A stretch of 64,000 bases of DNA from Flavobacterium odoriferum (GCF_025499515.1 NZ_JAMKFA010000010.1:175048-239047); one strand, 5' to 3'. Numbered from the stretch's first letter, positions 15,539 to 25,840 are shown. Made by a program: numbers and translations. The notes: generated from the letters alone by a model not told the origin.

Positions 15539-18373
15539 ATGCAACACACTACAGAAGAAACTATCGAAATTATTGGTGCTAGAGCCCATAATCTTAAAAA
15601 TATTGACGTATCCATTCCGCGTGAAAAACTAGTGGTTATTACTGGTTTATCAGGTTCCGGAAAATCGTCATTAGCTTTTGATACCATTTATGCCGAGGGT
15701 CAACGAAGATACATCGAAACCTTTTCAGCCTATGCTCGTCAATTTCTTGGCGGATTAGAGCGTCCAGATGTAGATAAAATCGACGGACTTTCACCTGTGA
15801 TTGCGATTGAGCAAAAAACCACAAGTAAATCACCTCGTTCAACTGTTGGAACTATTACAGAAATTTACGATTTCTTACGTTTGTTGTATGCAAGAGGAGC
15901 TGATGCTTTCAGTTTTAATACGGGCGAAAAAATGGTTTCGTATTCAGATGACCAAATAAAACAGTTGATTTTAGAGGATTTTAATGGAAAACGCATCAAT
16001 ATTTTAGCGCCAGTTGTTCGTTCACGTAAAGGACATTATCGCGAATTATTTGAGCAAATTGCGAAACAAGGTTTCTTGAAAGTTCGTGTGAATGGTCAGA
16101 TTCGTGATTTAGAGTTTGGTATGAAAGTCGATCGTTATAAAACACATGACATCGAAATTGTTATTGATAGAATGGCAATTGATACCGAAGAAGATACCGA
16201 CAAGCGTTTATCGGAAAGTATCAAAACCGCTATGTATCATGGTGATGACGTAATGATGGTGATTGAACAGGAAAGTCAAGAAGTGCGCTTTTACAGCCGT
16301 AATTTGATGTGTCCAACTTCTGGAATTTCGTATCCAAATCCAGAACCGAATAATTTTTCATTCAATTCTCCAAAAGGAGCATGTCCATGTTGTAACGGAT
16401 TAGGAACTGTGAATGAAATCAATCTTCAAAAAATTATTCCAAATCCGAAATCATCGATTAAAAATGGTGGTTTTGCACCTTTGGGCGAATATAAAAGTTC
16501 TTGGATTTTCAAGCAATTGGAAATTATCGCACAGAAATACGATTTCAAAATAACCGATGCTATCGAAACCATTCCGCAAGAAGCGATGGATATGATTTTG
16601 TACGGAGGAAACGAAAAATTCTCTGTCGTATCAAAGGTTATGGGAATTACCAAAGACTATAAAATCGATTTCGAAGGAATTTCAAATTTTATCAAAAATC
16701 AATTTGATAATTCCGATTCAGCAAGTATCAAACGCTGGGCAAAAGAATTTATGGACGAAAATGATTGTCCAGAATGTGAAGGAACACGTTTGAGAAAAGA
16801 ATCTTTATATTTCAAATTAAACGGGAAAAACATCGGTGAATTAGTCCAAATGGATGTTGCTGAATTATCCGAATGGTTTGCCGATTTAGATAATCATTTA
16901 TCTGAAAAACAAAAAGTTATCGCAGTTGAAGTTGTAAAAGAAATTACAGCAAGATTGCAATTTTTGTTAGATGTTGGGTTGAATTATTTATCACTAAACC
17001 GAAGTTCAAAATCGCTTTCTGGTGGCGAAGCTCAACGCATTCGATTGGCAACACAAATTGGTTCGCAATTGGTTGGTGTTTTGTATATTTTGGACGAACC
17101 AAGTATTGGTTTGCACCAAAGAGATAACGAACGCTTAATTAAATCGTTAGAAAGTTTACGTGACATCGGAAATTCGGTAATTGTAGTAGAACACGACAAA
17201 GATATGATTGAACGTGCCGATTATGTGATTGATATTGGTCCAAAAGCAGGTCGTTTTGGTGGACAAATCATCAGTAAAGGAACACCGAAAGAATTATTAC
17301 AAGAAGATACGATTACCGCACAATATTTAAACGGTAAAATGAAGATTGAAGTGCCAAAAACTCGACGAGAAGGCAACGGTAAATCCATCAAATTATCAGG
17401 TGCTACAGGAAATAATTTAAAGAATGTTTCGATTGAAATTCCTTTAGGAAAATTAGTTTGTGTAACGGGTGTTTCAGGAAGTGGAAAATCGACATTGATT
17501 AACGAAACCTTGTATCCGATATTAAACGCACATTTTTTCAATGCAGTTAAGAAACCACAGCCTTACAAGAAAATTGAAGGTTTAGAACATATTGATAAAG
17601 TTATCGACATCGACCAAAGTCCGATTGGAAGAACACCACGTTCTAATCCAGCGACTTACACCGATGTGTTTTCAGAAATAAGAAGTTTATACACACAAAC
17701 GCCTGAAGCGATGATTCGTGGTTATAAGCCAGGAAGATTCAGTTTTAATGTTAAAGGCGGGCGTTGTGAAACTTGCGAAGGTTCTGGTGTGAGAACCATC
17801 GAAATGAGCTTTTTGCCAGATGTGTATGTAGAATGCGAAACCTGTATGGGAAAACGTTTCAACAGAGAAACATTGGAAATTCGATACAAAGGAAAATCGA
17901 TTTCTGATGTGTTAAACATGACAGTAGATGAAGCAGTAGAATTCTTTGAAAATATTCCGAAAATCTATCGAAAAGTAAAAACCATTCAAGATGTTGGATT
18001 GGGTTATATCACATTAGGTCAACAAAGTACAACGCTTTCAGGTGGTGAAGCACAACGCATCAAATTAGTAACGGAACTTTCAAAAAAAGATACAGGTAAC
18101 ACCTTTTACATTTTAGATGAACCCACAACAGGATTACATTTTGAAGACATTCGAGTATTAATGGATGTAATTAATGTGTTGGTTGACAAAGGAAATACCG
18201 TTTTAATTATCGAGCATAATTTAGATGTTGTAAAACTAGCCGATTATGTAATTGACATTGGTTACGAAGGTGGAAAAGGTGGAGGAGAAGTGGTTGCAAA
18301 AGGAACTCCAGAAGAAATTATAAAAAATAAAAAAAGCTACACAGCACAGTTTTTGAAAAAAGAATTACTTTAG
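15539..18373 (+). CDS. uvrA: Excinuclease ABC subunit A
   Basis: 944 residues from the ATG at 15539; an in-frame TTG four codons earlier is less likely because it lies only a few bases after the -7 box. Two ABC ATPase modules are complete: Walker [13 protein letters not shown] and [12 protein letters not shown], signature LSGGEAQRI twice, Walker B LYILDEPS and FYILDEPT. The Cys-rich zinc modules [18 protein letters not shown] and CETCEGSGV are present. UvrA finds bulky DNA lesions in nucleotide excision repair together with UvrB and UvrC, which are not in this window. Full family length. Confidence 0.97.
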   Translation: MQHTTEETIEIIGARAHNLKNIDVSIPREKLVVITGLSGSGKSSLAFDTIYAEGQRRYIETFSAYARQFLGGLERPDVDKIDGLSPVIAIEQKTTSKSPRSTVGTITEIYDFLRLLYARGADAFSFNTGEKMVSYSDDQIKQLILEDFNGKRINILAPVVRSRKGHYRELFEQIAKQGFLKVRVNGQIRDLEFGMKVDRYKTHDIEIVIDRMAIDTEEDTDKRLSESIKTAMYHGDDVMMVIEQESQEVRFYSRNLMCPTSGISYPNPEPNNFSFNSPKGACPCCNGLGTVNEINLQKIIPNPKSSIKNGGFAPLGEYKSSWIFKQLEIIAQKYDFKITDAIETIPQEAMDMILYGGNEKFSVVSKVMGITKDYKIDFEGISNFIKNQFDNSDSASIKRWAKEFMDENDCPECEGTRLRKESLYFKLNGKNIGELVQMDVAELSEWFADLDNHLSEKQKVIAVEVVKEITARLQFLLDVGLNYLSLNRSSKSLSGGEAQRIRLATQIGSQLVGVLYILDEPSIGLHQRDNERLIKSLESLRDIGNSVIVVEHDKDMIERADYVIDIGPKAGRFGGQIISKGTPKELLQEDTITAQYLNGKMKIEVPKTRREGNGKSIKLSGATGNNLKNVSIEIPLGKLVCVTGVSGSGKSTLINETLYPILNAHFFNAVKKPQPYKKIEGLEHIDKVIDIDQSPIGRTPRSNPATYTDVFSEIRSLYTQTPEAMIRGYKPGRFSFNVKGGRCETCEGSGVRTIEMSFLPDVYVECETCMGKRFNRETLEIRYKGKSISDVLNMTVDEAVEFFENIPKIYRKVKTIQDVGLGYITLGQQSTTLSGGEAQRIKLVTELSKKDTGNTFYILDEPTTGLHFEDIRVLMDVINVLVDKGNTVLIIEHNLDVVKLADYVIDIGYEGGKGGGEVVAKGTPEEIIKNKKSYTAQFLKKELL

Positions 18374-18398
18374 TTATCATTTTGAAATCAATTTAATA

Positions 18399-19249
18399 AT
18401 GAATAAAAATATCATTTTACTATTTGTTTTTTTTAGCCTATTCATTTCTTGTCAAACTTCAAAAAATGTTACTTTAAATGAATCAAAATATTACACTGAT
18501 TCTATTTATAGTAATTCTTTAGCTGAATATAGAAAGCACAACATATATTTACCAAAAGGATTCAATTCAAAAAACAATTATCCAATCGTTTATGCAACTG
18601 ATGGTTTTGAAATAAAAGGAAAAAATTTTATTAAAAAGCCTTTAGATTCGTTAATTAATAACAATATAATAAATCCAATTATTTATATTGAAAGTCATTC
18701 AAATAATAAAATTGCAGATAGTACAAGTACAACTTTAGGCGATGGTACAAAAGTAAAACTTCAATTTAGAAACTTTGAATATGTTGATAATGATTCCAAT
18801 ACACAAGATTTGAAGCATTTGTCAAATAGGTTTAAAAACCATATGTCCTATTTTGAGAATGAATTAATTTCTTATATAGAAAAAATACTTAATCAAAAAA
18901 ACACAAAAGAAAATAGATATTTTTATGGTGTTTCAAATGGTGCTGGCTTTGGAATGAGTTTATTGAATAAACATCCCGAATTAATTGGAACATATTTATG
19001 CTTTTCAACTTTTGGTGGAGATATACAAACTAATACTTGGAAAAAAGACTTCATTATCCAAATTTATACTTGATATATGGAATTCAAGAGCCTTTTTTCT
19101 TAAAAAGCGATGCAGATTTTATAAAAATAGTCTATCAAGATTCCAATTCTTTTGCAGAAATTAGATCATTCGATGGTGGGCATGATTATCGAATTTGGAA
19201 TGAGGAATTAATAAAATTATTGACAAAATTATTTTCAACAAACAAATAA
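18399..19249 (+). pseudogene. Frameshifted alpha/beta-hydrolase (enterochelin esterase-like)
   Basis: The first frame (18399-19073) encodes a lipoprotein signal (FFSLFISCQT) and an esterase-D-like fold: HNIYLPKGFN, YPIVYATDG, and the nucleophile elbow YFYGVSNGAGFGMS. It then goes out of frame at a six-A run at 19041-19046. The next frame (19037-19249) continues with NLYLIYGIQEPFFLKSDA and SFDGGHDYRIWNEEL, which supplies the catalytic His. Adding one A restores a single protein of about 283 residues ending in FSTNK. The lesion is therefore a one-base deletion, a sequencing error in a homopolymer, or slippage-tolerant expression. It starts 26 bp after uvrA. Substrate unknown. Confidence 0.8.
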
Positions 19250-19351
19250 TAAATTAGTATCTTAGCAACCTAATTACTACACACAACAACACTGCTAAAA
19301 CTTTATTATTAACTCTAATAATTTGTTTTTCAACAAATAAATAAAATTATT

Positions 19352-20077
19352 ATGGCAGCAGATCAATACGAAAACGACGATCACAGAATTCAAGAAAAAT
19401 TCAAGCAAAAAACTTGGAACGAAATACGATCAAACGATTCTTGGGCAATTTTTAAAATTATGTCTGAGTTTGTAAATGGTTATGAATCAATGGGAAGAAT
19501 AGGGCCTTGTGTATCTATTTTTGGTTCGGCAAGAACAAAACCAGATGATAAAAACTATTTATTAGCCGAAAAAATTGCATTCAAAATCAGTAAAGCGGGT
19601 TATGGTGTAATTACGGGTGGTGGACCTGGAATCATGGAAGCAGGAAACAAAGGAGCGCATTATGGTGGCGGAATTTCGGTAGGTTTAAATATCGAATTGC
19701 CTTTTGAGCAACACTTTAATCCGTATATAGATAAAGATAAAAACTTAAACTTTGATTACTTCTTCGTAAGAAAAGTAATGTTTGTAAAATATTCACAAGG
19801 TTTTGTGGTTATGCCAGGAGGTTTTGGAACATTAGACGAATTATTCGAAGCAGTAACGTTGATTCAAACTAAGAAAATTGGAAAATTCCCTATTATTTTA
19901 GTCGGAACCGAATTTTGGTCAGGTTTATTAGATTGGATTAAAACTGTGATGATTGACAAAATGAAAAATGCCAATCCAGAAGACATGAACTTAATTAAAG
20001 TAGTAGATACAGAAGATGAGGTATTAGAAGCATTAGATAACTTCTACAAAAAATACAATTTATCACCAAACTTCTAA
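19352..20077 (+). CDS. LOG family (TIGR00730) Rossmann-fold protein
   Basis: 241 residues. Diagnostic motifs of the LOG/'lysine decarboxylase-like' family are present: FGSARTKPDD, ITGGGPGIMEAGNKGA and the PGGFGTLDELFE signature (PGGxGTxxE). The family hydrolyses cytokinin riboside 5'-monophosphate or related nucleotide monophosphates to free base and ribose-5-phosphate; the bacterial physiological substrate is usually unclear. The older label 'lysine decarboxylase' is wrong. The upstream gap of about 100 bp has a weak -7 box (TATCTTAG near 19258). It ends at a strong terminator shared with the convergent small basic gene. Confidence 0.88.
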   Translation: MAADQYENDDHRIQEKFKQKTWNEIRSNDSWAIFKIMSEFVNGYESMGRIGPCVSIFGSARTKPDDKNYLLAEKIAFKISKAGYGVITGGGPGIMEAGNKGAHYGGGISVGLNIELPFEQHFNPYIDKDKNLNFDYFFVRKVMFVKYSQGFVVMPGGFGTLDELFEAVTLIQTKKIGKFPIILVGTEFWSGLLDWIKTVMIDKMKNANPEDMNLIKVVDTEDEVLEALDNFYKKYNLSPNF

Positions 20078-20082
20078 AAATT

Positions 20083-20114
20083 AAAAAGGTCAGATTAAAT
20101 AATCTGACCTTTTT
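20083..20114. terminator. Bidirectional terminator downstream of the LOG gene
   Basis: Arms AAAAAGGTCAGATT (20083-20096) and AATCTGACCTTTTT (20101-20114) with a 4-base loop. The arms are the same as those of the hairpin at 10315-10344. Confidence 0.9.
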
Positions 20115-20117
20115 AAT

Positions 20118-20585
20118 TTATTTATCGTTTCCTTTTCCTTTATTTCCTTTTCCACGATTATCATTTCCTTTACCTTTTCTTCCATTATTATCATCTTTAA
20201 ATTTTTGTTTAGATTTATAATTTGAAGGATTTTTTTGTTTCTTTTTATATTTTATCTTGTGATCTTTATTATAATATTGTGGGTAACTTCCATAATAATC
20301 TAACTGAATCTGAGTACTTTTCCCTAGATTAATTCCAACAAAAATTGAAGGCACTCTTGTACTTATACTCCATTTTTCGTTAGAAAAATAAATATAATTA
20401 CTTTTTTGAATGTCGTAATACATATTTTGATTAGGAAAATAAATATGTCTTGTTTTGGCTCTATACCCGTGAGCTGGTGCCTATGGCGGTGGTCCTTGTG
20501 AAAATACATCAGCTGGTATTACCAACATAAATACTAAAATCAATGCTGCAATAATCGTAGCAGTTTTCTTTTGAATCGTTTTCAT
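20118..20585 (-). pseudogene. Small secreted basic protein interrupted by a nonsense codon
   Basis: From the ATG at 20585 the frame reads a signal peptide (TIIAALILVFMLVIPADVFS), then QGPPP, a TAG at 20483-20481, and continues without a shift as APAHGYRAKTRHIYFPNQN into a 101-residue open frame (from the Met at 20423) ending in a Lys/Gly/Asn-rich tail (KGNDNRGKGNKGKGNDK). The context PPP-stop-APAHGYR suggests an ancestral Trp codon (TGG to TAG). If functional it would be a 155-residue envelope protein. Without the signal peptide the downstream frame alone is unlikely to be exported. A clean -7 box precedes the ATG, so the locus is still transcribable. Confidence 0.75.
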
Positions 20586-20632
20586 TGTACTTAATTTTAA
20601 TAGTTATTTATAATGTAAAACAATAATACTGC

Positions 20633-20640
20633 CAAAGGTA
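20633..20640 (-). promoter_or_regulatory. -7 box upstream of the small basic gene
   Basis: The minus strand reads TACCTTTG, an exact TAnnTTTG match, 47 bp before the ATG at 20585. Confidence 0.5.
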
Positions 20641-20691
20641 ATTTTAGCATATAATTTAACTTGTTTTAACACTTTTAGTAATTAAAAACTA

Positions 20692-22677
20692 TTACTTAAC
20701 AATAATTTTCTTTGTTGTAGATTGAAATCCGTTAGTTACTTTAACCAAATACATTCCAGCATTCAAATCTAGATTTATTTGAACATTGTTTTCAAAATTT
20801 TGAATTTGAACTAATTGACCTGTTATAGTGTAAATTTCTACTTTCGAACTTCCTTCTAAACCTGAAACTATCAAATATTCCGTTGCTGGATTTGGATAGA
20901 CTACTACTCTATTTTCAATAGGATTTTGTGTAGATAACGTTGAAGACCATGGTTGACCAAAATTAGCTCCAAAAATATAATCCGCTAAATTAGGATAATC
21001 TATAAAAGGATTACGATTCATTTGCCAAGTATATATGTAATTATTTCGGTTCATTTCAAAATCGTCTCTTGGATCTGTTGTGTTCCAAGTTAGTAAAGAT
21101 GCTAAATCACCAATGTTACCAGAAGAAATAGTTGTACTTGGTAAATATTCATTTGGATCTCCATTAACTACGTTTAAGCCATCAAATCGAACCGCCATAT
21201 AAAATAACGCTCTTGCAACATCACCTCTCCATGAACCTTGAGTTCCAAAAGGACCAGCATAAACAGTTGAAGAATTTACGTTACCGTAATTTTTATTATT
21301 TCTTGAAGAATTTTCTTGACCATTTTCTGCTCGAATATGATGTGCGTCTGATACTCCATCTATTGTATTAGAAGCACTTGTTGGAAGCCAAATATTTATT
21401 CCATCAGCATAATCTCCATCAGCTACTTCAAAACCACCTCGTGATTGAGGAAAAATATGCTCTCTGTTCCATTTTCCAACAATACTACTTGTATTTTGCT
21501 GATCTAATTTTGACATTGGAACTTCAAGATACATATCCCATATTTGATTTGAATTTAGAGGGTTTTGATCTGCAGTTCTTATAATTTCCCAAATATCTGC
21601 ATAACTATGTAAACGTACATTTGAGCTTGCAATAATATTTTGTAATTCTTGTTTTAAAGTATTACCTGATAGCCCTTCCAAAGAATCATAATATCCAGTT
21701 GGAATAGTTGGAGTTACTAATCCATAAGTTGGATTTAAGGGTGTGCCATAAGATTGTACTATATAATCATTATCATAAATTCTTAAAATTAAGTTATCAT
21801 TGTTGATTACATAACCAGTTGGAACAGCTTGAATGTCAATTAACAATTCCTCATCACCTTCATCGGTAATATCATCAAATAATGTACAAGTATTTGATGC
21901 AGTTGATTGTCCTACGGGAATTAAAACTGTTAAATTAGTACTTGTGTAATCGTTAACCATAAAATTTCCATTCACTATAGTAAAATTAAACAGTAAATCT
22001 GAACCTGCTACTGGTTGACTTGTTGTGAAAACAAAATCAAAAATTTCACCTTCATTATAACTTGTTTGTGAAGTAGATACAGTAATATAGTTTAGGACTA
22101 TTCCACTTCCATCATTAGGCATTCCAGGAGTTGGTGTTTTTACTTCATAAGTACCATCATTTTTGCGTTGTATTGATTGAGTTATTCCTAAGCTATTTAC
22201 ATTTTCATTGGTTGATATTGTGAGACCTAATGCACTCATTAAATTTGTAGCTAATGAAGAATTAGTTGCGTAAGCAATCGCATTTACTAAATTAGTTGAA
22301 GTTACTAAAGTTCCATCTGGAAAATCTGTAGCATTTGCTTGATAAAGTGCTATAACATCTGGACCATTTTGAATTTTACCATTTGGAAAAACAAGTGTTG
22401 GTGCTGGAGAAACCGCTGTATTTCCTGATAAAAAAATTCCATTAATATCAGTTGAATAACCGTCTAAATCAATCGAATAATAGCTTAATGAATTTGTTTC
22501 ATTGAACAAAACAAGAACATATCCATCTAAAGAAAAGTTTGGAGTGTCTGATTTTAATTCAATTATTTCTTCAACATCTGAACCAGACATATCAACATCA
22601 ATTTCATTAATTACAACTTGTGCCGATGAAATAAAACCAAAAAACAAAAATAATGTACTTAATATTTTTAAGGGCAT
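20692..22677 (-). CDS. Secreted endonuclease I with lamin-tail-like domain and T9SS sorting tail
   Basis: 661 residues. Signal peptide (KILSTLFLFFGFISSAQ); a lamin-tail-type domain at about 21-190 (VVINEIDVDMSGSDVEEIIEL); a Calx-beta-like segment at about 200-305; endonuclease I at about 310-570 with WNREHIFPQS (catalytic His about 407) and the later DAHHIRAENGQENSSRNN; and a C-terminal type A T9SS sorting domain (VVVYPNPATEYLIVSG to the Lys-ended TTKKIIVK). It should be exported by the Por/T9SS system and act on extracellular DNA. Monocistronic, with an exact -7 box upstream. Confidence 0.9.
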   Translation of the reverse strand: MPLKILSTLFLFFGFISSAQVVINEIDVDMSGSDVEEIIELKSDTPNFSLDGYVLVLFNETNSLSYYSIDLDGYSTDINGIFLSGNTAVSPAPTLVFPNGKIQNGPDVIALYQANATDFPDGTLVTSTNLVNAIAYATNSSLATNLMSALGLTISTNENVNSLGITQSIQRKNDGTYEVKTPTPGMPNDGSGIVLNYITVSTSQTSYNEGEIFDFVFTTSQPVAGSDLLFNFTIVNGNFMVNDYTSTNLTVLIPVGQSTASNTCTLFDDITDEGDEELLIDIQAVPTGYVINNDNLILRIYDNDYIVQSYGTPLNPTYGLVTPTIPTGYYDSLEGLSGNTLKQELQNIIASSNVRLHSYADIWEIIRTADQNPLNSNQIWDMYLEVPMSKLDQQNTSSIVGKWNREHIFPQSRGGFEVADGDYADGINIWLPTSASNTIDGVSDAHHIRAENGQENSSRNNKNYGNVNSSTVYAGPFGTQGSWRGDVARALFYMAVRFDGLNVVNGDPNEYLPSTTISSGNIGDLASLLTWNTTDPRDDFEMNRNNYIYTWQMNRNPFIDYPNLADYIFGANFGQPWSSTLSTQNPIENRVVVYPNPATEYLIVSGLEGSSKVEIYTITGQLVQIQNFENNVQINLDLNAGMYLVKVTNGFQSTTKKIIVK

Positions 22678-22690
22678 AATAATTTTTTAT

Positions 22691-22698
22691 CAAATATA
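22691..22698 (-). promoter_or_regulatory. -7 box of the endonuclease promoter
   Basis: TATATTTG on the minus strand, 13 bp upstream of the ATG at 22677. Exact TAnnTTTG match. Confidence 0.55.
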
Positions 22699-22861
22699 CC
22701 CAATTTATTAGGAAAGTAAAATAATTTTAAGTTATTATTGCGTAAATATTAACCTATTCTTAGTGAAATCATACTTGTTTTACATATTTTTATGAAAAAA
22801 TTAGAATTTTCTTACGCAACCAAATTATTAAATAAATCATCTAATTGAAAAAATTCCCAAA

Positions 22862-25657
22862 TTGAAGTTTAACATTTTATACATATTCATTTTCTTTTTT
22901 ACGCTAACTGTATCAGCTCAACATTCCTCAAAAATGATTGTCAGACTGAACTCAGAAGATAAAACATTATTAATAAAACAAATTTTAACGTACAACAATA
23001 CTTCAAACGATACGATTAAGCACATTATTTTAAATGATTGGAATAATGCCTATTCCTCAAAAACATCAGCTCTAGCAAAACGATTTTCAGATGAATTCAT
23101 AAGAGCTTTTCATTTGGCAAGTGATTCTGATAGAGGAAAAACAACTATTAATTCAATTTCCGATTCTAATTTTGAAAATATTGCTTGGGAACGACCAAAT
23201 GATATAGTTGATTTGTTAAAAATCAACCTAAACACCCCAATTCTTCCTTGCTCTAAACAGACTATAACACTTTTTTATACAGTAAAAATTCCGAATGCAA
23301 AATTTACAAGATTTGGTTTTTATGACAATAATAAATTTATTCTAAAACATTGGCATTTAGCACCTTCTCGTTATGAAAATAAACAATTTATTCAACAAAG
23401 CAATGAAAATTTAGATGATATTCCAAACTCATTTTCTGACTATGAAATTGAACTCGAAATTCCCGATAGCTTTTCTGTTTCAAGCAATTTAGTTTCTGAA
23501 AATAATAGAAATTTAATTGGTTACAACAAACCTGAAGTTACACTTGTGATTGAAACAAAAACTTCATATCAAAACTATAAAAATGATATCATTACGGTTA
23601 GTTGCGGTTTGCAAGACAATAAAATTAGTGAAATTGAAAAAGCTATCCTAATTGATAAAATTACTCGTTTTACAGCTTCAAAACTTGGAAATTCACTGAC
23701 ATCAAAAATAATCATAACACAAGAAGATTATCAACGTCAACCCTTTTATGGATTGAATCAATTACCAAGCTTTTTGAGCCCTTTTCCTGATGAATTAATG
23801 TTTGAATTAAAATTCTTAAAAACATATCTGAATAATTATTTAAAAGAAAATTTACAGCTCAATCCTAGAAAAGAATATTGGATTTACGATGGAATTCAGA
23901 TGTTTTTAATGATGCAATACATCAACGAAAATTATCCCGATTTGACAATGACTGGGAATTTAGCCAATCTAAAGATTTTGAAATCATATCATTTTATCAA
24001 TCTTCCATTCAATCAACAATATAACTATTTGTATATGTTGATGGCTCGAAAAAATCTAGATCAACCATTAAATGAACCAAAAAATAGATTAATTAAATTC
24101 AACGAACAAATTTCTAGCAAATATAGAGCTGGATTGAGTTTGAATTATTTAGACAACTATCTTGGTGAAAATATTGTTCTCTCAAGTATTCAAGAATTTA
24201 TTCATGAAAATCAATACATTTCTTCAAATTCGCGACAATTTGAAACAATTTTTGAAAAAAATACTCCAAAAGACATCGATTGGTTTTTTAGAACTATGGT
24301 AGAAACCCGAGATTTAGTAGATTATAAATTTGGAAAAGTTTCAAAAACTAAAGATTCAATTTCAGTAAAAATCATTAACAAAACAAATACAAATGCACCA
24401 ATTTCGTTATATCAACTAAAAAATAATGAAGTAGTTAATAAAATTTGGCTAAACAATATTTCAACAGATTCCACAATTGTAATTCCGAGATTAGAATCAG
24501 ACAAATTGGTTTTAAACTACAATAATGAAGTTCCAGAATATAATTTGAGAAACAACTGGAAATCGTTAAAAGGTTTTTTCTTCAATAATCGACCAATAAA
24601 ATTCAATTTTATGAAAGATCTAGAAGAACCACATTACAACCAGATTTTCTATGTTCCAGAAGTTGAATTTAATGCGTATGATGGAATTGCAATTGGTATG
24701 AAATTAAGCAATCGTTCAATGTTAAATAAGCCTTTCTCGTTTACAGCAACACCAATGTATTCGTCAAATACAGGAAAATTTGTTGGTAAGGCAACTTTTT
24801 TTATTGATGATAATATTAGAGACGAAGGTAAATTATACAACATTAGATACATTTTAAGAGGTAGCCAATTTCATTATGCACCAGACGCTACTTATACAAA
24901 TTTAGTTCCAACCATTCAATTTTTCTTTAGAGATAAGAATTTGAGATCTAATAAAAATGAATTTATTCAACTAAGACAAGTTTATATCAATAGAGAAGCT
25001 TCACCATTTATAACAGAAAATACTGAAAATTATAATGTTTTTAATGCAAAATACGGCAACTTTCAATCAGAAGGAACCAAACATTTTTCATTTTCAAACG
25101 ATTTACAAATTTCAAGTAAGTTTGGAAAAATTGCAACCGAAGTGCATTATAGAAAATTATTTGAAAACAACAGACAAATAAGTCTACGCTTTTATGCAGG
25201 AGCTTTTATGTTTAGCAGTACAAACTCTGATTTTTTCAGCTTTGGTTTAGACAGACCAAATGATTATATGTTTGATTATAGTTTGTTAGGAAGAAGCGAA
25301 ACTACAGGAATTTATAGCCAACAATATGTTTATGCAGAAGGTGGATTCAAATCTAAATTAGATACAAGATTTGCCAATCAATGGATGACAACTGTGAACG
25401 GAACATTCAATATTTGGAATTGGATTCAAGTTTATGGCGATGCTGGAATGCTAAAAAACAAATACAGTAGTGCCGAATTTGTTTATGATTCGGGCTTACA
25501 CCTAAACTTAGTTCCAGATTATTTTGAACTTTTCTTACCCGTTTATTCTTCAAATGGTTTTGCATTAGATGATGTTAATTATGGGCAACAAATTCGTTTT
25601 GTAGTTACTTTAAGTCCAAAAACATTAATTTCTTTATTTACCAGAAAATGGTTTTAA
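22862..25657 (+). CDS. M1-peptidase-like protein without HExxH, probable outer-membrane C-terminus
   Basis: 931 residues with a signal peptide (ILYIFIFFFTLTVSAQ), using a TTG start because no ATG is in frame before it. The first 450 residues resemble the beta-domain and helical domain of M1 aminopeptidases (ILTYNNTSNDTIKHIILNDWNNAYSS split over several strands; WIYDGIQMFLMMQY where active enzymes have W-DEG). No HExxH zinc motif exists anywhere, so it is probably catalytically dead. The last third alternates aromatic and polar residues and ends in FTRKWF with a terminal Phe, typical of an outer membrane barrel. It may be a surface or periplasmic scaffold. Flanked by non-coding gaps and transcribed alone. 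Confidence 0.7.
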   Translation: MKFNILYIFIFFFTLTVSAQHSSKMIVRLNSEDKTLLIKQILTYNNTSNDTIKHIILNDWNNAYSSKTSALAKRFSDEFIRAFHLASDSDRGKTTINSISDSNFENIAWERPNDIVDLLKINLNTPILPCSKQTITLFYTVKIPNAKFTRFGFYDNNKFILKHWHLAPSRYENKQFIQQSNENLDDIPNSFSDYEIELEIPDSFSVSSNLVSENNRNLIGYNKPEVTLVIETKTSYQNYKNDIITVSCGLQDNKISEIEKAILIDKITRFTASKLGNSLTSKIIITQEDYQRQPFYGLNQLPSFLSPFPDELMFELKFLKTYLNNYLKENLQLNPRKEYWIYDGIQMFLMMQYINENYPDLTMTGNLANLKILKSYHFINLPFNQQYNYLYMLMARKNLDQPLNEPKNRLIKFNEQISSKYRAGLSLNYLDNYLGENIVLSSIQEFIHENQYISSNSRQFETIFEKNTPKDIDWFFRTMVETRDLVDYKFGKVSKTKDSISVKIINKTNTNAPISLYQLKNNEVVNKIWLNNISTDSTIVIPRLESDKLVLNYNNEVPEYNLRNNWKSLKGFFFNNRPIKFNFMKDLEEPHYNQIFYVPEVEFNAYDGIAIGMKLSNRSMLNKPFSFTATPMYSSNTGKFVGKATFFIDDNIRDEGKLYNIRYILRGSQFHYAPDATYTNLVPTIQFFFRDKNLRSNKNEFIQLRQVYINREASPFITENTENYNVFNAKYGNFQSEGTKHFSFSNDLQISSKFGKIATEVHYRKLFENNRQISLRFYAGAFMFSSTNSDFFSFGLDRPNDYMFDYSLLGRSETTGIYSQQYVYAEGGFKSKLDTRFANQWMTTVNGTFNIWNWIQVYGDAGMLKNKYSSAEFVYDSGLHLNLVPDYFELFLPVYSSNGFALDDVNYGQQIRFVVTLSPKTLISLFTRKWF

Positions 25658-25676
25658 TAGCTTTTTATCTATTTAT

Positions 25677-25823
25677 TTGATAATTCAATAATTAAAAATC
25701 TTTTTTTAATGAATTCATTGCGTTTTTCAAATCAAAACTATTGATAATTTAATAATAATTAAAAAAATATCACTCCCTGTATTGTTTTATAAGTCGTTTT
25801 AATTAAATTTGTTGAATTATCAA
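25677..25823. promoter_or_regulatory. Three copies of a 12-mer around the E1 promoter (candidate operators)
   Basis: TTGATAATTCAA at 25677-25688, TTGATAATTTAA at 25741-25752 and the exact inverted copy TTGAATTATCAA at 25812-25823. The last begins directly after the -7 box, over the expected transcription start. AT-rich coincidence is possible. No gene lies in this 183-bp gap. Confidence 0.4.
25782..25811 (+). promoter_or_regulatory. Promoter of the branched-chain dehydrogenase E1 gene
   Basis: TTG at 25782-25784, 19 bp spacer, then TAAATTTG at 25804-25811. Both boxes fit the Bacteroidetes vegetative consensus. The ATG follows 29 bp later. Confidence 0.75.
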
Positions 25824-25840
25824 TTTCGTACAAACGGCTT

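Noticed and set aside
19038..19049. Programmed -1 frameshift at TGG AAA AAA GAC
   Set aside because: The slip is not at a canonical X XXY YYZ heptamer in the zero frame and no downstream stimulatory structure is evident; a plain one-base loss is simpler.
19037..19249. Short downstream frame considered as a separate gene
   Set aside because: It continues the esterase fold and carries its catalytic His; one inserted A joins it to the upstream frame.
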